Shown in pieces: positions 51,035 through 64,000 of a DNA stretch of 64,000 nucleotides (position 1 is the stretch's first letter; every line of letters starts with the position of its first letter). A program made the position numbers and the translations under genes. The DNA is from Sipunculus nudus (taxonomy: Eukaryota > Annelida > Sipuncula > Golfingiida > Sipunculidae), in contig CM049313.1 in the NCBI GenBank assembly GCA_026874595.1, forward strand, positions 50,267,659 through 50,331,658, written 5' to 3'. The notes beneath the pieces were generated by a model. The model did no database searches and was not told where the DNA came from. It saw only the letters and a program-made list of their open reading frames with translations.

Positions 51035-54000
51035 AGATTGAATATCAGTGGATATTTGTTTCCTTACAGGCCATCTTATAAATGTCTCCTATATCAGTGC
51101 GATGTTCTGTCGAGATCTCTTCCCGATGTCGCCTGGTTGTCATCCACGATGACAACGCTATGTGCCCTGGTGTGACCCGGTGCCATTCAGATCATGACAT
51201 TTTGTAACATGTTAGAAGATGATGCAAATTCTCTGTTATTTTTGCACTTCCTGATGTTTTTCAGTATGACACCCGATGTGTCACGATGTTACGTCGATAC
51301 TAAGCCCATTGCATGAAGCAGTTAATATGATAACATTAACAGTTAATATGCAATGAATGTAGAAGTAATATTATAATTAAATTTGCAATATAGAACTTAA
51401 ATATATTAGATAACGTAAAACTTACATCTGACGCAATAAACATAATTTTGGAAACGACATTAGAAATCATGCATATACATGTATACATAAACTTTATAAG
51501 GCACTTGGCGCGGGGCGGACTACAAGAGACCTGCATGATACCATAGATTTCTCGGCCATAAAAATTGATTAACTTTACCTTTTCAATTAAAAAATCATAT
51601 ATCTGAATTTAAAGCGGAGGACGGGTCATCTAAATTTGCATAAAACCCTTCGATGTTATGTTAATTTCATATCAGAATATGTAACACAACTGCTAATATA
51701 TGGAGACTATATTGTATAAGACATAACCTGTATATCTAATTTTGGGACCCATTACTGGACCTTTGTCTCAATTAAGCCTAGACAGAACACTAGGCCGATG
51801 AAACCAAAAGTGATGACTAATATGGACTAAGGTCTAGCACCATATATGTTAAGCACCAAAAAACTGTGAAGAAGGATCTCTGGGGTATTTTGCTATATAT
51901 GTGGGGGGGGAATCCTATTAACTTTGGACACTTTTGTTTTTACGTTGTCTGTGTAGTGCTATGACACGGCATTTATTAGTTAGGGCGAATACCTGCAGAA
52001 ATCTTAAGGGATGTACTAATTTAACAATAAAACGTTTCGAGCATATTTCTTTCAAGTATGTTTTTCATTATGTGATTAGCGCCATATACCTCATTTCATA
52101 GGCCCAGCTTGGCTGCTGTTTCTTAACATTCCTATAAATAATAGTACATGAATAATAATTGTTTTCTCAATATACAAACACAATGTGACAGGAATACAGA
52201 CTGGGTCTACCACAGGCCCCTAACTGAAATCACTATGGCATCTTTATCCATATACGTATATATATATAAGGTTATACTCTCTGAAACTCTGGCCTTGGAA
52301 TAGAGACAAACAGGTAGGTTACCGGTATGAAAGTCTGAGAAAATAGTAGTCTCAATTACTTATATTTGTACGGGACCTGTACCCCGTGATATATAATGAC
52401 TGAATTTCAATCCGCTTTCATGTGACTGGCCACAGTGACTAAACGGCGTTCGTTCCACATCATATTTAATATATGAATTCCCATAATACTTTATCGTAGA
52501 ACGTGCTACCAAAGGGCATTCACTTGATAGAAGAACGAGTTTTATTTAATATAACCTTCGACCAGTCCAATGCTCGGTAAATGTATTATAATGACGGGTG
52601 CCATCTCATTTTGTGAAGAATATCTTTTAAAATATGGGGTTAACTACCATCCTGTCTGAATAATCTTTTATTGATTATTATTACTTTAAATTCAACCTTG
52701 GTCTTTTGAGCTGAAAATAAATAAATAAACATTACAATCAATTATATTGCGTTCCGCATATTATTCTCTTACAAAATATTAATGAACATATAATGAGTAT
52801 TTAACTCAACAGGAGCATCAAAAGCACTTGCAACAACATCCTCGGAAAATGAAGAACACGGACGTTATCCATGAAAAACCTCCCAATAAATGCTCCTGTG
52901 GGAAATTAGAAGAGCAGATCTTGTAGCAAGACTAAGGACAGGCGTTGTGTAGGTTTCTAAATAAAGGAAGGATTGTGAAAATGATAATCTATAACCGGCG
53001 TCATGGTATACTTGACTGGAATACGGCGGGCACAAGACCGGAGCTTAGGCCCTAATGAAGAACTCCCATTGACCGGCTTACAAGAGGGAGACACCATATG
53101 TTCATGTTGATAAGTGTTGATGGACGGGCATAGTTTGGGAGTAAACACAGACAGCACGTAAATCGGTCATAGATCACCATCATATTCCATACCATTAGAT
53201 TTTCTCGTTCTATGTTATGATGTACATCGGAAATACTTTAGGCACACAGACCACAGCGGCTAGTCTTATCCGTGTTCTGAATTGACATCGTACGACCAAA
53301 CGCAGTCCGACCTGCCACGGGGCCGAGTCTGAGGCAGACAGATCGGCCCGTTCCCTTGCACGACTCTGACATTAATCAGTTAAACTGAGCGAGAGATGGA
53401 GCCCGCTTGACGTCCGGGCCACGGTTATTTCCTCGTGATTGTATCACCTTTGGACAGTAGGGGACACTAGAGGGGCCTATATACAAGCTCGTCTGGACAT
53501 CCCTGGCATACATATGACCAGGGCTCCTTATGAGTCGCGCACTGAACCTGTATCACAGACATCACAGACATATATAATATATATATATATACTTTAGAGT
53601 AAAGTGGACTCTAGTGTAGAGTAGATACTTATAGAGAAACCTGTGAAAAAACAGTGCCAGTGTTGATACCGTGTTTACATTAATATAGCCTTATTTTAAT
53701 CATGCCTGTAAAAAACCCATTCCAATATCATCTATCAGTCTGATAGGAATAAAAGGCTCAAATCAAACCAATATCCGGGGATAAAATCCTCTATATACCT
53801 TGTCCGGATTTCCAGGCCTATTTTAAGGTATCAAATGACCGCCAACTTTGTCCTTTTCGAGTTAAATAAATGGTGTAAACAATCCATACACCTATAAATA
53901 AAAACTTTCTATACTAATTATAGTGAAATTATATACTATGCAGATCATATAATCCATAGATGTTAACTACATTTTAAATTGCAATTATGTTATTATATTA

Positions 54001-54350
54001 GAGGAGCAACAAAATAATCATTATGCAATACTGTTATTGTCAAAATTATTTATTTGATGTCTTATGTCATTAATTTGTATTTGTCACCTATTTAACTTCG
54101 GTGCTCACTTTCTGCGACGTTGCCAAGAATATTGATATTTTATTTTACTCTTTGATATTTGTTGACAATTGAATCATCGCCTCATTGTAAACGGTTTATT
54201 TAACCAATTATAAACATTAACTTGTAAATAAGAATCAATTTATTTATACAATATACATGTATAAAGATTAAGTTATTGTTATTACATGATCATAACCGAT
54301 CTGATTATCGGATAACGTATGGCAACATGTTTTCCAGGGCACACTTTATA
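51035..54350. other. 3.3 kb without recognised genes
   Basis: AT-rich. A 44-codon open frame after TATTTAACTCAACAG near 52813 looks mildly coding, but has no good donor. CAGGAGCAT (52810) and ATGCTCCTG (about 52891) are inverted copies. No other structure recognised. Confidence 0.4.
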
Positions 54351-54351
54351 T

Positions 54352-54460
54352 TAAGGGCTGCGCGATATTATCGATATATCGATATATCGCGATACTGTGA
54401 TTCCCATATTGCATAACGCGATTCATTTTTTGAATATTGATCTTTGGTTTACATGACTTT
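54352..54460. mobile_element. hAT-like terminal fragment, left end
   Basis: TAAGGGCTGCGCGATATTAT followed by TCGATATATCGATATATCGCGATA is the sort of end seen in non-autonomous hAT elements (GGGCTGC.CGATAT, then self-complementary CGATAT words). A related, inverted sequence at 56990-57093 may be its other end. No clean 8-bp target duplication was found. Confidence 0.45.
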
Positions 54461-54606
54461 AATTGTGCCGAACCACAGTTCAGAATTATCTTAAGTTATT
54501 TCCATATATTTACAAGTCTATATTTCGTTTTTGAAAAAAAATATCCACGAACTTTTATTTTGTCATTTTATTTAATATGAAAAAGAGTTATCAGTATATA
54601 AATATA

Positions 54607-56743
<2,137 letters not shown>

Positions 56744-56801
<58 letters not shown>
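56744..56801. repeat. (AT)n microsatellite, right part of a split tract
   Basis: About 58 bp of AT with one TAAATA break, directly after the LTR end. Confidence 0.95.
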
Positions 56802-56804
<3 letters not shown>

Positions 56805-56805
56805 G

Positions 56806-56945
56806 GTACAGATAAAGAGTGACGCCTTTTAGATAGACTAACTTGTTTATTAACACACGAGCTTTCGAACCACACAGGCTTCTTCGTCAGTATTACCACC
56901 GTTATCATTACCTTCGCTTCAACTACAGACTAACACGGCTATACC
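56806..56945 (-). mobile_element. Penelope-like terminal repeat fragment
   Basis: On the minus strand the order is AGCCGTGTTAGTCTGTAG, then CTGACGAAGAAGCC, GGTTCGAAAGCTCGTG, TTAATAAACAAGTTAGTCT and AAAAGGCGTCACTC. This GTTAGTCTG / CTGACGAAG...CGAAAGCT / GTTAGTCT...AAGG series is the signature I associate with terminal repeats of Penelope-like retroelements, which often carry hammerhead ribozyme motifs. CTGACGA and CGAAA resemble the conserved core, with a weak stem between them. The family call comes from recall of the pattern, not a search. The fragment abuts the (AT)n tract. Confidence 0.5.
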
Positions 56946-56989
56946 ACTATATAAACCACGGCTATATATATAAACACGTTTAATGCCTA

Positions 56990-57093
56990 TTGATTTAATA
57001 CGAGGAAAATATCGAAAATGGTAAATCAATAACCTACCAAATATCGCAATATATTGGGATTCAAATTTTGTAGGCGATACCCCGCCATACTTA
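56990..57093. mobile_element. Possible hAT-like right end
   Basis: AATATCGAAAATGG, AATATCGCAATATATTGGGATTC and GTAGGCGATACCCCGCCATA read in reverse as GGCGGGGTATCGCC...GAATCCCAATATATTGCGATATT, comparable to the left end at 54352 (GATTCCCATATTGC and CGATAT words). It could be the other end of the same hAT-like element, with everything in between inserted. Confidence 0.35.
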
Positions 57094-57099
57094 TAATTA

Positions 57100-58135
57100 T
57101 CATTGTTCCGAATGCTTTAATTATCACCAGCCCGATTTATCAATCACTGATCGTTAATTTAAGGTGAACTGATACCAGTATCCATGGCCGTGACAAGAAA
57201 CAAGTCTACAAAATGGACACAGAAAAGTTTCAGTTTAATTATTGTCTTTATTGGATGGGAAATCTAGCAGCAAAAATATGTCAAGGTGTGTTGAATTACT
57301 TAAAGTTACATTAAAGCTTTAAACATTTAACTTTTCATCAGACCTGACTGTGTTAAATTAATAGCTAATTAATTATTACTCTTTTCTCTCATACGTAATT
57401 AAAAAACAATATTTAATGATACATTCAAAACAAAGATTTACAGAATTTTCATAAGTAACTGGTAGCTAACCTGGTGCCTAAAATCGGCGTGAATTGAAAT
57501 CCTGTCAGCCAAATACAGTATTAATTAATATATGAAACATGATAATGAGGAATAGAATACCATCAGAATAGCATTAGATCTAAATAATCATATATATCAG
57601 GCTCAAGGATAAAGATACAGGCTAAAGCTAAAATTAAGTAAAAATATAATTCCAGCAGAAGAGCTGGATAAGGCAAAATCAAAACCTTAAAGATACAAAT
57701 ATTGCCTGCATTATTGATAAAACAACTTATTTTTATGTGATATGGTTCTGTTAATATATAGTAGAAACAATAACATTTAAACTGTTACAGATCGCCTGGT
57801 ATCAGCTAACTACAGATGGAGAATAAATATTACCATTTATTCTGTTTGTGATTTTCGCATGACATATTGCTATATTCCTCCTCTTGATTACAATTACATG
57901 TGCATATAAAATCTATCAACCTGAAACAGGGTTATAGAAGAACACGTTATAAGTCAATAAAGAAAGCATGAAAACCCATAGCCAGTAATAAAGAAAGAAT
58001 AGGGAAGTTGTGCTCAAATAAAAAGACCTTGGTTGGAATAGGAAATGTTTGTTTGTCATGTCGTAGTCTGTATTGAGGCATTCATCAAGTCCCCGTTATG
58101 GCTTTCACTGTCAGACTTATTGTTACCAGTCTAAC
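57100..58135. other. AT-rich DNA before the candidate exon
   Basis: No repeats or genes recognised. It is presumably intronic if the exons at 42546 and 58152 belong together. Confidence 0.4.
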
Positions 58136-58151
58136 TTGCTTCTGTCTGTAG

Positions 58152-58293
58152 GGACGTTAGTCAAAAAAGCTCAAGATCCACACAGAGATATAAAATCCCG
58201 TTACAGACATGGAACCTATCAAGGATGGCAGACAACTTGTCCCATTGGACAAACAAGCCACTTTGACTTATGTGCTTATAGATATTTTAAACC
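58152..58293 (+). CDS. Candidate internal exon of the signal-peptide gene
   Basis: A textbook acceptor precedes it: AGTCTAAC (branch-point-like), then TTGCTTCTGTCTGTAG. It is followed by TTTAAACC|GTAAGAGG, a strong donor. The 142-bp segment is open in phase 1, the phase left by the donor at 42606, and would leave phase 2. The product begins GTLVKKAQDPHRDIKSRY and includes GWQTTCPIGQ and FDLCAYRYF, with two cysteines and many charged and aromatic residues, as in an extracellular domain. I recognise no family. If the donor is unused, the frame ends at TAA at 58295, giving a short secreted peptide. No phase-2 acceptor exon was identified downstream, so the gene would continue past the window. 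The 15.5 kb intron is long but possible. Confidence 0.45.
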
Positions 58294-58413
58294 GTAAGAG
58301 GTTACATGTTATGATGGTGGTGCAGTTTACGACATACGGGTTTCAAAACTTCTATGGTCCAAGGTGATGCTGACTTTAAGGAATCCAAACCCAAGATCTC
58401 TTCCTCATATATA

Positions 58414-58497
58414 GCCCGATTTAATCGGACTCAACATTATTAGGACCTGCCATATATTGAGTCCGATAGCCATACAGTGAGAGTTTCAACAATATAA
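58414..58497. repeat. 84-bp inverted repeat, left arm
   Basis: GCCCGATTTAATCGGACTCAA starts a segment that continues CCTGCCATATATTGAGTCC and AGTGAGAGTTT to ACAATATA. The reverse complement of 62161-62243 matches at roughly 90 percent. The outermost CCGATTTAATCGG is itself a palindrome. Confidence 0.88.
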
Positions 58498-60932
58498 TCC
58501 ATGCATCTTCTTCGACTGCCTGGTTTCTGCCAAACAATTAGACACAGGATTATACCATTTTAACACCAATACGTATGTGTTTCATGGTTTCGATAGCAAC
58601 TAAAATTAAACTTGGATCATCATTTTTAAACATTTACTGACCTTTTTACAAGGGGCATGTCAGCGAGTTTATTAGGGACAGAGAAGAACAGTCGAACAGG
58701 CGCACTTGATGACCTCGCTGATTTTGTTTCAACGGACCCGGCGCTGAAGAATGACCACACGCACGGGGTAATAAACACCTGCTGACGCTGTAGTGTGGGG
58801 GCATATGTCACCGAGTAATTTTTCCCTGTAAAAGTGGACACCCTACTTTTTTGTGATCCTTAGACCTTAACCTTCACCAAAAAAAATATGGTGCCAATTT
58901 TTCTTTAGTGGTTTTGTCTTTTTTTCAGGTCAACTTTCATTTTAGAGTCAAAATTGAGGGCTAATATATAAATAAATATTTATTACAGAGGGAAATTTAG
59001 CATTAAAACACCTAAAAAAATGTGGTAAGTTATATTACATCACAATAAATTAGACAAGAAACCCAAAGATGGCGTTAAGACACTTATTCCAATAATTTGG
59101 AGCACTCGTAGAGCGCATACCTCCGCCAACTCAATGATCCGCATCAAGATCCATCAGACTAGCCATGAAAAATAAATTAACTGTTTTATGGCCACCGGTA
59201 TATTGTTTAACAAAATTCTGTTGATAAATTTTCTAAGGATTTCTTAGGAGTATTTTTATGTTTTAATCTTGATCAAAGAAATGATTTATTAAAGTTTTAG
59301 GCGGATGACTAATTATTTTTACATATTTTGTGATGAATAAACAACAGACAAAAAGGACAACTTTCACGGGATTTAGTGCCACATCCTCACTTACCCATTC
59401 AAAAGTTTTGGGAAATGCTACCTAGTCCACCACCCACAGTAAAATGAAGTGCATATTAAGAAGCAAAATAAAACATAATAATCATAATAACAACATTGAT
59501 CATATAACCTAAGCTATGTGCGGGCAATATCATATCATTTGGGAGCAATTATACCTTCTTCGGAGTAGCTATTTTCATCAGATATTTTACTATTCATTGC
59601 AAATCTTTTGTATACTGGACACAAAAGGTAGTTTAAGGCAGACAAATATTTACAGACATATACCGTAGAATGAGACACGTAAAGGACATAATTAACATTG
59701 AATAAAATGCATGTTTTGCTAAAGAATTCATTTAACAAAAACAAAAGGACCTTAGAAAATGTAAAAATTTCCAGAAAAGTCCTGTTGAAGGAAACAAATT
59801 CAAAATTGAATATCAAATCATAACAAAAAATCGTCATCATGAGTCATTTTGTTATCGTACGTGTTGATAAATGTTCTTGTATCCCATCTCTTCCCCCATC
59901 CCCCGGTGAAGGTCTATTTTTAAAACGATTCTGTTTAGTTGGCCAATTTTTTATACATTTATGGGAATATAAAACCGAGGCATTCAGTATATACCAGTAC
60001 AATTACAAAAACAGACAAACCTTAAAATCAACTATAGTAAAACCAGTGGTAAAGTTTAAATATAACAATGGTAAAGTTAAATGCTTATTATAATTGAATT
60101 CTTGACGCTTTATTCATTATCTTTAAATGACTTGTAATGGCACAACGGCAACATAGGCTTTTATCCTTCGAAAAAAATCACTGGTACAACATTTAAAAAA
60201 AAATGAAAATAGTAATCTGTAGATGAGGAGTAGTACCCAAATGCAAACTATGAAATGAAGAATATAGAAAAAGAGCTAATCTGATATACATAAAAATCTG
60301 ATTGGTTATGTCATTACATGCAGGGTATATCAGATGCAGCAGCGGAATATACATCCTTGATTGGAGCCCATGTGTTTTTATCATTTTTATACAAATAACT
60401 TCAGACAAAAACTAAAGCATTCCTGCTTTACTAATGCTCGTTTCCCTTATATCGTGATTAAGAACAATTTTTATTAAGTGCACAAACTAACGAAATGACA
60501 TGTGCCTTATACAAGATAAAAACGCCTTGAATGTAATGAACGATTTTTGCATTTCTTTTTTTTTCATATTAAGTTATTGTAATTTGAATAAAAACCATAA
60601 AAAACAATAATAAATTGTTTGGGTTATAATATGGGGATCGGTACAGAGGAAGTCAACATTAAGGTTGTTTGAACAGGACATACTAATTCCTTTTAAGTAC
60701 ATTAAACTTTTCTGACATGGCACATTTTCAAGTAAATTTCATGCAACTAAGTGTCAAAAAATCTGAACTAAGTTCGTGTTTCTAACTGCTGGTCCAACTT
60801 ACTGCTTATATTCTCACCTTAATAATAAATTGTTAAAAAGTAGGAATAATTAAATCATTATTTTTATGTTCATTTCGCAATTGTTAAAATTAAATATAAA
60901 ACGTGTCTTGTAAAACAATATTTTATTTTAAA

Positions 60933-60936
<4 letters not shown>
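58498..60936. other. Interior of the inverted-repeat pair, no gene found
   Basis: AT-rich. Open frames of up to about 100 codons (59535-59840 minus, 59839-60093 plus) show no transposase or other recognisable domain. Confidence 0.4.

Positions 60937-60937
<1 letters not shown>

Positions 60938-60973
<36 letters not shown>
60938..60973. repeat. (TC)n microsatellite
   Basis: Uninterrupted TC for 36 bp. Confidence 0.97.
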
Positions 60974-60978
<5 letters not shown>

Positions 60979-61043
60979 ATATATATACTAAAATAATGAT
61001 AAGTGGTATAGAAGTGTTAGTCTTTAGTGGAGGTGTAGGTCTG

Positions 61044-61117
61044 GAGTAAGAGTGACGCCTTTTAGATAGACTAATATTAATAAACATGTTACTATCTAAA
61101 GGGCGTCACTCTTACTC
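61044..61117. mobile_element. Back-to-back Penelope-like ends forming a hairpin
   Basis: The left arm GAGTAAGAGTGACGCCTTTT...AGATAG (61044-61069) pairs with the right arm at 61092-61117 with one mismatch; the loop is about 22 bp. Each arm matches AGAGTGACGCCTTTTAGATAG at 56817 in the fragment at 56806-56945, and the reversed loop also continues the homology (AACATGTTTATTAA versus AACTTGTTTATTAA). So two copies of the same element end face each other, next to (TC)n and (AT)n tracts. Confidence 0.72.
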
Positions 61118-61123
61118 TCTCTC

Positions 61124-61124
<1 letters not shown>

Positions 61125-61185
<61 letters not shown>
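61125..61185. repeat. (AT)n microsatellite followed by (GT)n
   Basis: About 60 bp of AT, then CATTTGTGTGTGTGTGCC. Confidence 0.96.
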
Positions 61186-61188
<3 letters not shown>

Positions 61189-61204
61189 TTGTGTGTGTGT
61201 GCCA

Positions 61205-62158
61205 TTCATTTTTACCTCAATATAAAATTTTTACCTCAAGAAAATAATGGTCTAGGAAACTACACGGATGGGAGCTACCTTCCCGGATAACTTAATTGAT
61301 TAGAAATTACCACTGCTTATAGAAAAAAAAATACACCCCCTGAAGAAAACTGTAAAGGTACATAAACATTTACAACAGTATGTGCTTTATCTGATGCCAT
61401 TAGTTCATTAGTTTGGATGAATGCAACATTTTTCTAGCGGAACCATCCCTGTTCACTGACAATCTCCAATTCACCTGTGTCATTCATTGTTATGGTTCTG
61501 TGTGTGAGTAAACACAGTCAACGTGTGTCTGTCTACCAAAACAAGACTGTAGACCATAATATAATTCTGATCTTGCGCTTATACAATGCCCAAACTAGGA
61601 GAAAATTAAATGAAAGAAAAAACCCAAGAAACACTGTTTTGATGCCTGAAAAAAAAATCTTGATTTGTAAAGTAGCGCTTACATCACTTATGAACTGGAG
61701 TACTCAAACAATGAAATATTCGCAGATACCATCACATTTTAAGGAGAAAAAAATCAAGTTATGTATATAAAGCATATAACACCATATGTGTATATTAAAT
61801 ATATTTGGTATGATTTATATAAACAAAAAATGAATTGAGACAATCCCATACTGTTCAGAGAACTAAGTTTGAGCGTTTATTATGTAAATACATTTAAAAA
61901 ATAACCTTTCTTATCCTCTTGTCCCTGCTTACTTTGTTTATATTTCGGTCACAGTTTATTAATTTAACGTTTCAAATAACATTTTGATACAAGCTAAAAG
62001 ACATGTCAAAACTGAATAAAAGATTGGCACCATGTTTTAAAAGCTTCATAGAAAAGTGAAGAGAAAAAATGCATGAGGTGTCACATTTTTACAAACAAAA
62101 TTTACTCAGGACGAATTTGCTACATACTGGTTACAAGGGCATGGGTGGGTGTGTGAGT
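61205..62158. other. No gene recognised
   Basis: AT-rich interior of the inverted pair. A 97-codon plus-strand frame ending at 61770 shows no recognisable domain. Confidence 0.4.
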
Positions 62159-62160
62159 CT

Positions 62161-62243
62161 TATATTGTATAAACTCTCACTATATAGCTATTGGACTCAA
62201 TATATGGCAGGGCCTAAAAATATTGAGTCCGATTAAATCGGGC
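62161..62243. repeat. 84-bp inverted repeat, right arm
   Basis: Reverse complement of 58414-58497 at about 90 percent by eye, ending GAGTCCGATTAAATCGGGC. Outside the arms both sides have TATATA-containing sequence, but no exact target duplication could be fixed. Confidence 0.88.
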
Positions 62244-62249
62244 AACCTT

Positions 62250-64000
62250 ATATATCACCTGATCTGGTACGCAGTAATTTAGGAAGTTTAGCAAACGGTC
62301 TTTATTAATTTTCCTAGGTTCAAAACAGTTTCCTGTCACATGAATCATCTATTCCGGGAATTATTTGGTCAGACTACACGTCATTAGTTAATATATGCCG
62401 TGTGCTTTTTACCATTTCACCACGCGTGATACTAACAGAAAAGGCGGTACTGAGCCAGGGCTTATAGAACATTGAGAAAACGCCTGGTGTCTGATTACCT
62501 CCCTTTGAAAGTGAAGGTTGAAGAACCGTTAGCGTTATAGGAGGATGGTGGTTTTGTAACTGCGAAAAACTTGGTTTGTTTGAATGAAAGAATATTCTCA
62601 CTAATTAACGAGCTCTTTTCTCTGAGGCGAGGGCTTCTGTTATATAAATGCCAACGTTTACAAAGCCGGGTTACTTTTTGAAGGAGATTGTTTCGCCACT
62701 ATTAACGCTGCGGTGACTGCTTTTCTCAGGGTATCTACTCCGTGAAGTCGAACGTCGGAACGTATCAGAGTTACGTGGCTGAACAAGATGGAAGATTATT
62801 TCTGTGAATTCTATTGAAAACGATAGACCATTGTTACCGAATTCTCCGCGCAGCCGATACTCCGTATGTCTTAATATCAGAAAATGGTGGTCTGTTACAC
62901 AATGGACAACATGCTTGTTAAGACTAAGCTCTTGTATGTTCAGTCGTTAATTGGATGGGCGGCCCGGCCTTAGACAGAACGCAACGCAGTAATACACCGG
63001 CGGATGAGGACATAGCGTCTGTGAAGGCGACTTTGACGAGCGCCCACTATTTGGGCAACCAACAAAAAGGCTTAATCACTAAAGCCCGGTGTAAAACAAG
63101 ATGGCGGAACTAGTCTGAGAAGGTTCTCCGACGTCGTGAAGACCATCCTTAATTCCGGATGAATTATACAGGATAGGTTCGTGTGGCGCCTCGAGATTCG
63201 GTGATCTTAACACTGGTCTCGACGGCGTTTTGCGGGCTGTAGCTTCAGCCACTAGGTACAAGCTGACAAACACACCGACTCAGACATCCGAACAGAGATA
63301 ATGACTCTCAAGAGATGAGCATCTCCATCTTTAACGATGTAGATAACAGCTGCATTGAAGGACATGCTGGGGACACTTAGGTCCAAACCTTCAGACAGTG
63401 GTAACACATTAAACATTCGGATTTAGGGTATGGTTGTATGTATGATTTCATTATTTAAAGGAAGGTCGTCCATTTCCTGTGTAAATAAGTCATTTGTTGG
63501 CAAACAATAATAGTTAATATAGTAAATATAATTAGATGGAAAATCAGTTTTGTGGTATGATCATGCATTATAATTGGGAACCCCTTATGTAATAATAACA
63601 TTTATAACATATACTACATTTACAATAATATGCTACATAAATATACGAAGAGGAATATTTCTTATCGGATAAACCCCGATGTCTTAAAAAACCCCAAATC
63701 TGCCGGAATTTCTTTTTTTATTGCATTTATCCAAAAAATAACATTACATGCTTATTTCTAAAAACCAAACCAGAAATCTTTTACCAGAATTACTTGATTA
63801 CTTTCCCATAGCAGCCATCACCATCAAAAGATTCAGGACCCGAGGAACGTAGTGTTGGATAAACCGCTTCACCACACCATCATGCCTTCTGGTTCAAAAC
63901 CTAACGTGTGACGAAATGTTAAATTTTCATGTCCTGAGATAAGCAGTGTAGATGTAATGAATCAAGGGAAGTAAGCAAAGGAACGGAAGTGTCTGGAGAA
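62250..64000. other. GC-richer patch at 62.6-63.3 kb, no confirmed gene
   Basis: From about 62600 to 63300 CpG and G+C are visibly higher. AAGATGGCGG at 63098-63107 matches the YY1-type promoter element. TTTTCTCAG near 62728 is followed by a 25-codon open stretch, but it is out of phase with the exon at 58152 and has no donor. The remainder to 64000 is AT-rich. It may be a promoter region or 5' end of a gene beyond the window. Confidence 0.3.

Noticed and set aside
52813-52925. Exon-like stretch after ACTCAACAG, open in more than one phase
   Set aside because: Weak pyrimidine tract and no consensus donor before the stops.

Overview
This is an AT-rich stretch of animal nuclear DNA, mostly non-coding. 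No bacterial-type gene is present: no reading frame exceeds 147 codons, and there are no operons or ribosome binding sites. Several (AT)n microsatellites, minisatellites, long C/G homopolymers and many decayed transposable elements fit an intron or intergenic region of a eukaryote. The mix of repeats (pogo/Tigger-like elements, Penelope-like ends, Gypsy debris, C-run repeats ending in GGATCCGCCCCTG) suggests a marine invertebrate, most likely a mollusc. The species is a guess from repeat style, not a database result.

The best host-gene evidence lies on the + strand. Position 42546 starts an ATG in good context that encodes a 20-residue signal-peptide-like sequence, ending at a consensus splice donor (AG|GTGAGT) in phase 1. 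About 15.5 kb downstream, at 58152-58293, is an exon-like segment with a branch-point-like TCTAAC, a pyrimidine tract and TAG acceptor in the matching phase 1, and a GTAAGA donor. A weaker symmetric phase 1-1 exon candidate lies between them at 49921-49998. Together they suggest the 5' part of a gene for a secreted or membrane protein of unknown family that continues past the window. Two possible minus-strand terminal exons, near 1.0-1.3 kb and 5.0-5.1 kb, are much weaker.

The rest is repeats. A TA-flanked pogo/Tigger-like element occupies 1722-2816. An LTR family (ends TGTTA/TAACA, internal TATA box and AATAAA) has copies at about 19.9-20.4 kb (+), 31.35-32.17 kb (+, flanked by CTAT) and 55.5-56.7 kb (-). 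A broken Gypsy-type protease reading frame lies on the minus strand at 50.55-50.99 kb. From 54.35 to 57.09 kb there is a nest: hAT-like ends enclose a second pogo-like element, an (AT)n tract split by an LTR, and a Penelope-like end. Between 58.4 and 62.2 kb two inverted 84-bp repeats enclose 3.8 kb that contains a further, back-to-back Penelope-like hairpin. A foldback element (35.9-36.1 kb), minisatellites with 20-, 22-, 44-, 52- and 57-bp periods, a degenerate ladder at 40.5-41.2 kb and several C-run repeats complete the picture.

I see no CRISPR, rRNA, complete tRNA or multi-gene pathway. The items most worth a second look are the split signal-peptide gene, the nested element stack at 54-57 kb, the inverted Penelope-like ends and the 84-bp inverted pair.
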